64,000 nt of DNA from Asterias amurensis (Eukaryota > Echinodermata > Asteroidea > Forcipulatida > Asteriidae), in contig NC_092659.1 in NCBI RefSeq assembly GCF_032118995.1, positions 10,209,177 through 10,273,176 of the forward strand, given 5' to 3'. The notes beneath the pieces were generated by a model that saw only the letters and a program-made list of their open reading frames with translations, was not told where the DNA came from and made no database searches. Made by a program: the position numbers and the translations under genes. Each line of letters starts with the position of its first letter. Within the stretch, counting starts at the first letter, position 1. Below, piece by piece: positions 22,813-33,000 of the stretch.

Positions 22813-22917
22813 GCTACATGTATTACGCTGTATAGTCACGCCTATAAACCTAAGGCCTGTATTAATTAGTCAAACGGGTTATTTGTATATTAATTTTGGT
22901 TTTTACCCATACACCGA

Positions 22918-23062
22918 TGTGTGTTAGCACTGTATACTCAGTATTTTCCCGAGTCATGTGAAAAAATATCACAGGCATGTTACTCGGGTGGGATTCGAAC
23001 CCACGACCCTTGCAATTCTAGAGCAGTGTCTTACCAACTAGACTACCGAGGTTGCCCAGCAG
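22918..23062 (-). mobile_element. tRNA-derived SINE, best preserved copy
   Basis: On the minus strand: TCGGTAGTCTAGTTGGTAAG, GGGTTCGAATCCCACCC, then GATATTTTTTCACATGACTC and TGAGTATACAGTGCTAACAC. Confidence 0.75.
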
Positions 23063-23786
23063 CTAGAGGCAGTTCGAATCCTATGTTTTGGCAGTGGGTA
23101 CCGCAACGATATTTGTATATTATAGTGTCGTTGCACAAAACGCCATCACTATGGTTTTCATGTGACACGTGGACCTATTATTATGTGCTACGCCAAAAAT
23201 TATCTATGTTCCATATTATTCCTTTTATTCCATACTTCTAACGAATTCGATATGAATTTTAACGTCACAAATTCGCAATATGGGTTGAAATGCGGGCAAC
23301 CCCTGTGAAACAGTCGCTGCTGTGGAATCAAATCGTATCTTATTCGCAGTATTTAGTATGAACAGGGTTTATGCATCACATCCCGAACAACAACGTACAG
23401 ATCATATAAGCACATCCTCATCTCAGCGGTCATCGAGGGTGAAACCGGTTGGCATAAGCGAAACCAATACCATATGAATTGTCTTCCTTTAGGGGGCTGT
23501 TTGAGCTTCTGACGTCATAGTGTCTATCATGAAATATTCCTTAAAACTATTATAGTATATTTTGTTGTGATAATGTGTAATGCTCAATATACGCCTCTGC
23601 GGTGTTAACATATTCAGCAATTAATCCAAAAGACTGTAAGTTGAACGTAATATTGTAAACAATGTATTTTCAATGTATTGTGCTCAATAAACGCACGTGC
23701 CTTTTAAACGATTGAGAGCTAATTTATTACAAAAGATTATAATTGCCTGACATTGCACAACAACCGAGCCCTTTATTGGGCGGTAA

Positions 23787-25545
23787 AGTATAATAAGGCA
23801 CTACACATATTGACTGGCAAAGAGGTAACTAGTGAACGTCTATTCCCCCGAGGGACTTTGAGTGAACAGAAGAGGGAAACTACTCGACGTACACTACGTT
23901 ACCGAATTATGCCAGTCAATATGTGTTCTATAACACAGCTCGGTCTTAAATGTGAAAAAAGACAAAAATCTGGAAAAAAAAGGAAGTTTTGTAGTAGTGT
24001 TCACGGTTCAAGTCAAGAGAGGGCGCTGTAACCGGCACTATTTTCCAAGACTGGTATTAGTTCATCCCATCCACGTGACCGTGTTTCAGCCAACCAGAAT
24101 ACAGAACAGGCAAGAGGTGCGTTATAATATTATGTTATTACACACCCACCTCTTGCTTGCTCTGTATTCTGGTTAGCTGAAACACGGTCACGTGGTGAAC
24201 TATACACATTATTGACTGGCAATAAGGTAACTATAGGGTACGTCTATTCCCCGAGGGACGTTGAGTAGCCAGCGAAGAGAGACCAATTTCCCGAGGGCAA
24301 TGGCCGGGGGGGGGGGGGACCTCTGCTGGTCACTCACAGGCCCGAGGGGAATAGACGAACTAGTTACCGAATTATTCCAGTCAATGTGTGTTTTATAACA
24401 CAGCTCGGTCTAATCTATACTACTATTAAAAGCGTAACCCGCGCCATCTTGGATTGAAAATTAGAAGGTCCAGTGGCATGGCATCCTTGTGGAACCCAAC
24501 ACGGTTGTGTCGTTACAGACGTCGGGTTGCAAGTCTACAACCCTACCCGAACTCCCTCCTACGAGTTGTCTGATTGGCTGGAGTCACAAGCGATATCTCC
24601 TAACATGTGTGGTTGTCTGGTTTTGACATGGGCCACCTGTTGGTCGAAGGTGGAAGCCGTCACTCATGTAGGCCTACCCAACTTTCCAGCATTTTTTAAA
24701 CGAATCAAACAACAACCCATTGTTGTGAAACTGTATTTGTTCCTTTTGACTCTGCACCATTAGTCGTACAGTCCATAAATATGACATCCCCGCACACAGA
24801 ACGTGTACACGCAAAATTTGAAACATTTTCAAAAAGAAAGTAAATACACGTGATTGGACGTCAAAATGAATAATTCATTTGCCTCACATCCTGTGTTGTC
24901 TGATAGGTCTGACGAAAGATATACTTATTCATGGACTGCATACTAGCATATCCGAGAGCCCCCCATATTCTTCCACTTGTGGACATTTTTCAATACAAAA
25001 CATTAAACCCGAAAGTTACAGACTCGACAAGGCTGTCGGCCTGACGGCCTCCGCATGCGGTAAAGTGGTATGAGTGCGGATTACTTATGTGCACAGTAGT
25101 CGTACGATGTGACAGTGTGTATACGGGTGGGTCATGCGGTGTGATCGCACTCACCACGCACAGGGTATACGGGTGGGTTTACAGCGGCGTCTTTTCGGAG
25201 CGAATAATGCGACTGCCTTGAGCAAGGCTACCCTTGCACCCACATTACCTTTTACAACATTTGTATACTAGAATCCTCTTATTTAGCGGGGTGCCGCGCG
25301 AAGCGCGGCATCCCGCTGGTGTGAAATATTAAGAACAGAAATCTGGTAAAGGTAGGAAGTTTTGTAGTTGCTGTTCACGGTTCACAGCAAAGAGGGCGCT
25401 GTAACAGGGCACTTTTTTCAAAGACTAGTGCCCGCTCGGGAACTAGTTCCCGCAAAACGCGCGCGCGATCACTAGACTATATTAGTTCATCCCACGTGAC
25501 CGTGTTCAGCCAAACAGAACGCAGAAAAAGAGAGAGTTAGTGACC
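23787..25545. mobile_element. Foldback elements around the Helitron
   Basis: Related segments share CACATATTGACTGGCAA, GGTAACTAGTGAACGTCTAT, CAGTCAATATGTGT, AGAGGGCGCTGTAAC and CACGTGACCGTGTTTCAGCC in both orientations. A further copy lies at 54861-55275. Ends uncertain because copies are nested and rearranged. Confidence 0.5.
24414..25319 (+). mobile_element. Non-autonomous Helitron
   Basis: Begins TCTATACTACTATTAAAAGC and ends with a GC hairpin (GCGGGGTGCCGCGCGAAG, GCGCGGCATCCCGC) followed by CTGG. It inserted between A and T without target duplication. The flanks (CAGCTCGGTCTAA and TGTGAAATATTAAGAAC) rejoin to match the uninterrupted related element at 23935-23975, giving an internal empty site. 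906 bp, no Rep/Hel coding. Carries part of a hAT-like element (24850-25231). Confidence 0.85.
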
Positions 25546-25555
25546 GCGCGCGCGT

Positions 25556-25785
25556 GTTTATCAAAAAACCTTGTTTATCAAATGATAAACTGTGTTTATC
25601 GAAAAACTCTATTTATCGCTTGATAAACATAGTTTTTCGATAAACAGTGTTTACAAGTTGATAAACAGTGTTTATCGAAAAACTCTGTTTATCACCTCGA
25701 AAAACTCTGTTTATCGCTTGATAAACACAGTTTTTCGATAAACAGGTGTTTATTGGCGATAAACAGTGTTTATCGAATTATTGGG
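25556..25785. repeat. Palindromic GTTTATC/GATAAAC array
   Basis: About 16 copies of GTTTATC or its complement in 230 bp, organised as hairpins such as CTGTTTATCGCTTGATAAAC and GTTTTTCGATAAACAGTG. Units contain TGTTTAT (forkhead-like) and GATAA (GATA-like) cores. Flanked on the left by CG-rich alternating CGCGCGCG tracts (25460 and 25545). Confidence 0.85.
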
Positions 25786-25849
25786 CATACGGCTTGCCGT
25801 ATACATGTCCACCGGACGGTTTTTGCATAGCCCCGGACACGATTGCCAT

Positions 25850-26045
25850 GTAAAAGTATCCGGAGCGGACAGTATTGCATGGCGGACACAATTGCATCTG
25901 ACTCCGGCTCATGATGAGGGCCAAATCATCTACCAATCACGTTCCGGTTATTTGTGCACACAAAAAGAGTGGGAATATTTTGTACGCGGTCTTTTTTGGA
26001 CTGCTGCAGGAAGTTTCAGTGCAAGATCCACAATTAATATCATGA
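25850..26045 (+). promoter_or_regulatory. Relic copy of the H2B-side histone promoter
   Basis: Diverged match to 27320-27455: GAGGGCCAAATC, ACCAATCACGTT, GGGAATATT and ACGCGGTC occur in the same order and similar spacing, then sequence similar to the start of the TATA region. No histone reading frame follows: a TTAA MITE begins at 26069. It looks like the remains of a second histone unit or a duplicated promoter. Confidence 0.55.
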
Positions 26046-26068
26046 TTTTACACCTCCAAAAGTCTAGC

Positions 26069-26430
26069 TTAAAGGCAGTGGAAACTATTGGTAATTACTC
26101 AAAATAATAACCTTTCTTGGTGAGGAGTAATAGGGAGAGGTTGATGGTATAAAACATATTGTGAGAAACACCTCCCTCTCTGTAGTGCCATGCCCACAGT
26201 TTTTAAGAAAGAAGTAATTGTTTCCATGAATTTGATTTCGAGACCTCAGATTTAGAGACCAACCATCTAAACGCACACAACTTCGTGTGGCAAGGGTGTT
26301 TTTTCTTTCATTATTCCTCGCAACTTCGATGACCGATTGAGCTCAAATTTTCACAGGTTAGTTATTATATATGCATAAATGTTGAGATACACCAACTGTG
26401 AAAGCTAGTCTTTGACAGAGGCATTAATTT
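26069..26430 (+). mobile_element. TTAA MITE copy next to H2A
   Basis: TTAAAGGCAGTGGAAACTAT at left; right end decayed. Separates the relic histone promoter from the H2A 3' end. Confidence 0.75.
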
Positions 26431-26654
26431 AAAGTTCAGCTTTACACCGTTTGATTGTGAAGAAAAAAAATACATCATCATCATGACCTCTCATAGAAAG
26501 GGTAAAAGGGTGCTAAATATAACATAGAAAAGGAGCAGGGCGATATATTTTCTACGAATTGAGAAAAAAAAAATTATCACGAATTTGTTGTGTGTATTGC
26601 GTAATTTACATGTTATTTACAGACAAAGTTAAATCTCTTTTTTGATAATGAGGT

Positions 26655-26670
26655 GGCTCTGAAAAGAGCC
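26655..26670 (-). terminator. H2A histone 3' stem-loop
   Basis: On the minus strand this reads GGCTCTTTTCAGAGCC, then ACC: a 6-bp stem with a TTTC loop, the canonical binding site for stem-loop binding protein. A purine-rich downstream element (CAAAAAAGAGATTT) lies at plus 26631-26644, where U7 snRNP would guide cleavage. Confidence 0.95.
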
Positions 26671-26699
26671 GGTTTGTTTTAGAGCTGATTATTCAGCGC

Positions 26700-27077
26700 T
26701 TATTTGGCAGCCTTGGCGGTCTTCTTGGGCAGGAGAACAGCCTGGATGTTGGGCAGTACACCTCCCTGGGCGATGGTGACTCCACTGAGAAGCTTGTTCA
26801 ACTCTTCGTCGTTGCGGATGGCGAGTTGCAAGTGACGGGGGTTGATTCTTGTCTTCTTGTTGTCACGGGCGGCGTTACCGGCCAACTCGAGGATCTCAGC
26901 GGCCAAGTACTCCATAACGGCAGCCAAGTAGACTGGGGCACCAGCTCCCACTCTCTGGGCATAGTTTCCCTTGCGAAGGAAACGGTGGACACGGCCCACG
27001 GGGAACTGAAGCCCAGCTCTTGCAGATCGGCTCTTTGCCTTGGCTCGTGCCTTTCCTCCTTTACCACGTCCAGACAT
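26700..27077 (-). CDS. H2A: Histone H2A, replication-dependent type
   Basis: An intact 125-residue core histone H2A, intronless. It begins [20 protein letters not shown] and contains [20 protein letters not shown], the acidic-patch region [20 protein letters not shown] and the docking segment [20 protein letters not shown]. There is no SQE/D-phi tail, so it is not H2A.X, and it lacks H2A.Z-specific residues. It pairs with H2B in the nucleosome dimer. It shares a 453-bp promoter with the divergent H2B gene; its TATA box is 61 bp from the ATG and a histone stem-loop follows the stop by 29 bp. This is canonical S-phase histone architecture without polyadenylation. Confidence 0.98.
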   Translation of the reverse strand: MSGRGKGGKARAKAKSRSARAGLQFPVGRVHRFLRKGNYAQRVGAGAPVYLAAVMEYLAAEILELAGNAARDNKKTRINPRHLQLAIRNDEELNKLLSGVTIAQGGVLPNIQAVLLPKKTAKAAK

Positions 27078-27530
27078 GTTGTTATTTCGTGCAGGTTAAC
27101 AAACTAGAACGAATGCTAATTTTAACCGCCATCCCCGTATTTATAGGTTTTTTAGGGATCCAAGCACTGGCCAATAGCGGAGCGCCATTCTATTAACCCG
27201 CCCTTTCATTGTTCACATTGTGCATATAGATACTACACAACTGTACACAGTATACACGTCCGTACCACCATACCACCGGCCCTCGACCACATGGGGGACA
27301 TGTGTGTGCATTAGTTAGCGGTACTGTTATTTGCACACGGCACTGCCATCTGTCTCGCGAGGGCCAAATCAACAACCAATCACGTTGCACAGAAATAGGG
27401 GGAATATTACGCGGTCGTTTTGGAAAATTCAGTGTGGGATCCCTCATTTGCATATCAGAAACGTATATAAACCCTGCATTTGAGTGGGTTTTTCATTCTG
27501 CAAATTTTTGCCGTAAACAACTGCTTCATC
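27078..27530. promoter_or_regulatory. Bidirectional H2A/H2B promoter
   Basis: 453 bp between the two ATGs. H2A side: TATAAATA on the minus strand (plus 27138-27145) and an inverted CCAAT (GGCCAATAGCGG) near 27170. H2B side: TATATAA at 27464-27470, octamer ATTTGCAT at 27446-27453 (the classic H2B promoter element) and ACCAATCACG at 27375. Both TATA boxes lie 61 bp from their ATGs. The segment 27355-27440 has a diverged second copy at about 25915-26005. Confidence 0.85.
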
Positions 27531-27899
27531 ATGCCTCCTAAGCCAAGTGGAAAGGGACAGAAGAAGGCCGGTAAGGCCAAGGGTGCTCCCCGTACCGACA
27601 AGAAGAGACGCAGAAAGAGAAAGGAGAGCTATGGAATCTACATCTACAAGGTGATGAAGCAAGTGCACCCAGACACCGGCATCTCCAGCCGTGCCATGAG
27701 CATCATGAACAGCTTCGTCAACGACATCTTCGAGCGTATTGCCGCCGAGGCTTCCCGCCTGGCCCACTACAACAAGAAGTCCACCATCACCAGCCGTGAA
27801 GTCCAGACCGCAGTCCGACTCCTTCTGCCCGGTGAGCTGGCCAAGCACGCTGTCAGCGAGGGAACCAAGGCTGTCACCAAGTACACCACCTCCAAATAG
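27531..27899 (+). CDS. H2B: Histone H2B, replication-dependent, starfish-type N-terminus
   Basis: An intact 122-residue H2B, intronless. The start at 27531 gives [18 protein letters not shown]; an in-frame ATG at 27480 lies just downstream of the TATA box and would add 17 unrelated residues, so I reject it. The core reads [20 protein letters not shown] and [20 protein letters not shown], ending AVTKYTTSK. The Pro-Pro-Lys-Pro start is characteristic of starfish H2B, known for N-terminal proline methylation (recalled). TATA at 27464, octamer at 27446 and CCAAT at 27376 lie upstream. The 3' stem-loop starts 31 bp after the stop. Confidence 0.98.
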   Translation: MPPKPSGKGQKKAGKAKGAPRTDKKRRRKRKESYGIYIYKVMKQVHPDTGISSRAMSIMNSFVNDIFERIAAEASRLAHYNKKSTITSREVQTAVRLLLPGELAKHAVSEGTKAVTKYTTSK

Positions 27900-27929
27900 A
27901 CAGTGTATTTGTACGCCTCAAAACCAACC

Positions 27930-27945
27930 GGCTCTTTTCAGAGCC
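27930..27945 (+). terminator. H2B histone 3' stem-loop
   Basis: GGCTCTTTTCAGAGCC followed by ACCACAAC, identical in stem and loop to the H2A copy. A purine-rich tract (AAAAAAAGAGATCA) about 10 bp further is the likely U7 target. Confidence 0.95.
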
Positions 27946-27969
27946 ACCACAACTAAAAAAAGAGATCAT

Positions 27970-29097
27970 ACCTTGTTCTGTCAATTTGTTCTATATTTTA
28001 AATGATAGGCCTAAATAAAACACTCCAAAGTTTATTTTTCATTGGGGCTATATTTTATTATAAATTCACTAGAATTGGTCTATTTTATTACGCTCAAATT
28101 AAAGTTTGAGTTATTCAATGAATAGGCCAGCCTCGCCTACGTCCTTAACTGCTTTGTTATTATTACTTCCGCTTATTTTAAGATCGCTGGAACTTTTATT
28201 TTGTCCCCAGACAAAAATCCTCGCTCAAAATAATGTAAAATGTTAAATTGTCCCGCCTTTTTTCTATCTAGAAATTACATACGCCTTTTATTCTACACTC
28301 CCTCCGGCCCTCTTGAACACTCGGTGTAAAGAGGCCGGGTGATGATTAGGAAAACGTCCCGCGCAATCCAAGGCGTGGTGGTCAATAGAAAGAAAACAAA
28401 AATGCTGAAATTCTCGGATCCCTGAAAAACGAGCATGTCACCTGGCGCTAAGTTCGTTTCCGCTTTTTGCCCTTGGGTAAAATCTGGGGGTTCCGAAATT
28501 TCGTTAATAAGGCCTGAAAATTACCATACCGTGCCTTCAAAACAAGGGAGTTGAAAATGAGTTGTTGTCACTCCCCTCTCGATCATAGACATGTTGGTAA
28601 ACAAATTGCACAGACGGCCGAATGTTTACAAAACGAAATTCAACCTTTTCTACTGCAACTCGGTGTCATTTGAATACACTACCTCCCATGATAGGTTGTT
28701 TTCAATAGTTCAACACTATTTTTAAATATTGTTACGAACAGTTCGACACTATTTTTAAATATTGTTACGAACTTTACCTGTCTGTATTTTCTTACTTTTC
28801 ATTCATATTATCATAGAGGATGGGCTCTCGATTAAAACAAAATCGAGGAAGTGTCGTCCACGTTAAATGAGAACAGCGCCCCCTTGAGACGGGCGGCAGT
28901 ACAATCGAGCGGTTGTTTTAGTTATTTCAATGTGTGTGTGTGTGTGTGTGTGTGATAGATGCATACATTGTACACTACATGGCCGGACTAGTATTTTGAC
29001 AACTTAAGAACATCAATATCAACATGCATGACATGAGTTCTATTTTGAACTATTTTTGAGGATTGAGACCCGAGTTTAGCACATGTTTTCTTTAGAG
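27970..29097. other. Between H2B and CEP63
   Basis: About 1.1 kb. Contains a direct repeat of TTCGACACTATTTTTAAATA near 28710-28770, the TG microsatellite and presumably the CEP63 promoter (no TATA seen). Confidence 0.4.
28931..28952. repeat. (TG)n microsatellite
   Basis: Eleven TG units about 145 bp upstream of the CEP63 start codon. Confidence 0.9.
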
Positions 29098-29982
29098 ATG
29101 GAAGGAGAATTATTCAAAGAGGCAAATGACGTTGGGTGAGTGTAATTCTAATTGCCATTCAATCATTTGACTGTCTCACTCTCAGTCAGCAGGTCAGTGG
29201 AACCATCCCATGGATGGTCATGGTGGAACACTCCCTGCCTGGGCCGGGGATTGTCCTCACTGCTGACGACTTCTCCATCTGCGATGGCCGTCCTGGAAAG
29301 AGTAGCTGCTAACCTTTGAGCAGTTGAAGCTGTTTTTACTTGCACCACTCTGTCTGAGTGAAGTCCTGCACAGTTGTATTGCCACCGTTCATTTATGATG
29401 GTGTGTGTACTGTAGCACTTTTTTCTTCAGTTTTTCAGCCCTTTTGTTATTAAATGTTTAATTTTTAATTAAGCTTGGCATGCCAATCATGCCAATCATC
29501 ATGCCAATCAACCAGCCTTGTCCAAACTTGTGAAGTTGTGGACCCTGCAGAGTAAACCAACGTAAACGTAAACATTCCTATTTTAATGTTGAAACTGGTA
29601 AAATTAACAAGGTAACGATTGATAATTCTTGAGGAGGGTTACGTTATTGCAACTACTACGTCTACGAGGACCATACTCCTCAGTACCTACATGATCATGA
29701 CCTACTTAGACTAGACCTCATGATGATGATGACCATGCATGTTGTATTTTAAAATTAACTTGAATGACGTTCGTTCCGCTATGGTCTCCGCGTTTGTAAA
29801 GACCATAGCAGAACGAACCTCTACATACATACATGTAGATAGTTCTAGAAAGAAGTAGGAGTAGTTAAAAAATATGAGACTGAGAGTTTCGTACCGCTAA
29901 TATTTGCAGGCACAATAGGGATTGCACAATGACATAATGCACTGAGCACTTTTTTGCGGATACCGGCGCTGTAGAAGCCGTC

Positions 29983-30015
<33 letters not shown>

Positions 30016-33000
30016 CTAACAATTGCAGCTAGAGGAGTATGTCATCCCGCAAACTCACTGCACAGTATGCAGGCTCAGAACACAATGATGACGTTCATGT
30101 ACTGACTTGATGTGGTATCACTAAGGTTATTTTCTTTGAAAGGCAGGTAATACTCATTATAGACAGGTGCATCAGAGTCGCGCCGCACCTAATAGATTAG
30201 GAGCAACTCTAGTACGACCCAAATAAATGTTGCTTTCAGAAAGGCGAACTTGACATAACATTTACATTGGCTCGGCTCATGACAAGATCAACCTCTGAAA
30301 ACAAGATGCTCCAAAGTTGTTCTGAACGACTTATTGATCTTTTGACTTCCTGTGCATCCAGTCGCTTCTAACTGTTTCAGTCATCAAACTTTTCATATGT
30401 ACTTAGAATTTGGTTCGACAAGACTCTGGTGGCGCCTGTCTATAATGAGTGTTAGTAATTCAATTGAGACAAGCTAAATCTGTTGCATGCTAGCCTAACG
30501 GGTTTATTAGCAGATAAAACAGGCTTTCAACAAAACTATTGTATGGACAATCGTAGTCTATCAAAGACACTGGACACTATTCTTGGTATACTGTCAAAGA
30601 CCAGTCTTCTCACTTGGTGTACATACAACATATGCATACTGTGAAAATTTGAGTCAATTGGTCGTTGAAGTTGCGAGATAATAATGAAAGAAAAAACACC
30701 CTTGTCAACTGTAGTTTTATGCTTTCAGATGCTTGATTTCGGGACCTCAACATCTAATTCTGAGGTCTCAAAATCAAATTCGTAGAAAATTACTTCTTTC
30801 TCGAAAACTACGTCACTTCAGAGGGAGCCGTTTTTCACAGACATAAAGAACCTAGTAGGGGGGCGCCAAACTGTAATTTTGTACTTTCTCAAACCGTGGG
30901 TGGAAGTTAACGCACAACCCGCTGCTTTTAGTACACGTTTTGGTATAACCTTGAGGCAGTGCCCGCACCGTCTTAATTATGTTTTTTGATGAAGGGGGAT
31001 TGTAACCTTAACATGTGAGACAACACTTCATAAATAATCCATTATGTCTGTTTGCAAATGTTGGGCGTTGAGGTTGAACTGTTAAAATGTCATGTTAACA
31101 ACTTTTTTTTGCGGGAAATCCAGTCTAAACTCACTTTGAAACACAAGTTTATACTTTGGCAATCCGTGTTGCGTACGCATGCACTCTAAACAATCGCGTA
31201 TCAGTAGCACGTAAGTCTATGCTTTACGCGTCATCAGCGACCGCGCAAAACACGCACCAATGCACCTTTTGGCCAGAAAGTGTGTGACGAACATATTTTT
31301 TCATAAAATCCTTCTATTTTCATCGTTTTGGAGAAAGTTCAGAAAGAGGAGGAGAAACAGCAAACAACTAACGGCAGAAAAGGTATCTAGCTTTTGAATG
31401 ATTTTACATTGTTTTTAGACTTTGGTGATTTGTTTGCCCTAAAAACACACATTTTCTGTCGTCATCTCTTCACTCGCCCATTGCTTTACACGTGTTGTCG
31501 CTTGCGTTTTCACAGATTTTGCCCATGGTTTGGGTATAGTCGGGTGCTGTTCAAATTACACTATCCAGACGTTGGTTTCCATAGGTGCTGTCCTATCTAG
31601 GTTCTTTATGTCTGTGGTTTTATACCATCAACCTATTCCCTTTATCTGTTACCAAGTCAGGTATTATGCTAATAATTATTATGAGTAATAACCAATAGTG
31701 TCGAGTGCCTTTAATGTGCTCACCAGCTGATTTTGAAAAAAGAATATTCTCAGCTACGATGTCAGCACCTTTATTAGATTACGTGAAGTGCTGAAAGACT
31801 TGGCACAATTACAAGAAAAAGTTCTACCAATTTTGTAAAGGGTAGACGACTAAAGGTATATGAATGCAAATGTTAAGTTAATTAGTCCGATTGGAAGCCA
31901 ACCTCTAACACAGTTTATTTAATATTTTTCTAATATACTTTTATGATTTTAATTTCCCTTTAAAATAATGAATAAAACAGAACATTTAATAAGGTATCAA
32001 AACACTTCTAAATAATTTCTGTCAAAAGTTTCTATCCCATTTTTGCACCTCATTTTGATAGTCTCTAAGTAGACATGAAAATATACTTTCAATAACTGAA
32101 TAATTGAATAATATATCAGTTGTTTGTTTATTTTTCTCATAATGTAGATTGTTTGCTGGACCAATGACCTCTTGTGAAGCTGAACTACAAGAACTGATGC
32201 GACAAATAGACATCATGGTTCATAACAGAAAGATGGAATGGGAAACTGAACTTGAAGGTGTCAAAGGTCAATTAAGGTCAAGTGACAAGGAAGTGATGTC
32301 ACAACGTGCGTTATTAGAGGTCAAACACCAAGAGGTTTGTAGTAAAAACAACGAAATAATGCATTTTTTCCAAGAAGAACCGCCCCAATTAATTGACCTC
32401 TGGTAAGAGGCACTTTTACTTCCTCTGCCTTAAAGGCACTGGACACTATTGGTTATTACTCAAAGTAATTATTAGCATAAAACCTTACTTGGTAATTAGT
32501 AATGAGGGAGAGGTTGATAGTATAAAACATTGTGAGAAACGGCTCTCTCTGTCTGAAGTGACGTAGTTTTCGAGAAAGAAGTAATTTTCCACGAATTTGA
32601 TTTTGAGACCTCAAGTTTAGAATTTGAGGTCTCGAAATCAAGCATCTGAAAGCACACAACTTCGTGTGACAAGGGTGTTTTTTCTTTCATTAGGCCTATT
32701 TCGCAACTTTGATGACCAATTGAGCTCAAATTTTCACAGGTTTGTTATTTGATGCATATTGAGATACACCAAGTGAGAAGACTTGTCTTTGACAATTACC
32801 AAGTGTCCAGTTTCTTTAAAGGCACTGGACACTCTTGGTAATTACTCAAAATAATTATTATCATAAAACCTTACTTGGTAATGAGTTATGGGGAGAGGTT
32901 GATAGTACAAAACATTGTGAGAAATATAGAAGAGTTTGCGGTAACACCATGTAATAACAATGGTGTTACCGCAAACTCTTCTATATCTTATCTCCACCAT

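Noticed and set aside
27480-27530. Upstream in-frame ATG for H2B ([10 protein letters not shown])
   Set aside because: Lies only about 10 bp after the TATA box, before the expected transcription start; MPPKP is the histone start.
27444-27848. 134-codon frame antisense to H2B
   Set aside because: Shadow of the GC-rich H2B coding strand.
29163-29348. Minus-strand open frame near the CEP63 start (RQGVFHHDHPWDG)
   Set aside because: No recognisable family, no splice partner; inside CEP63 intron 1.
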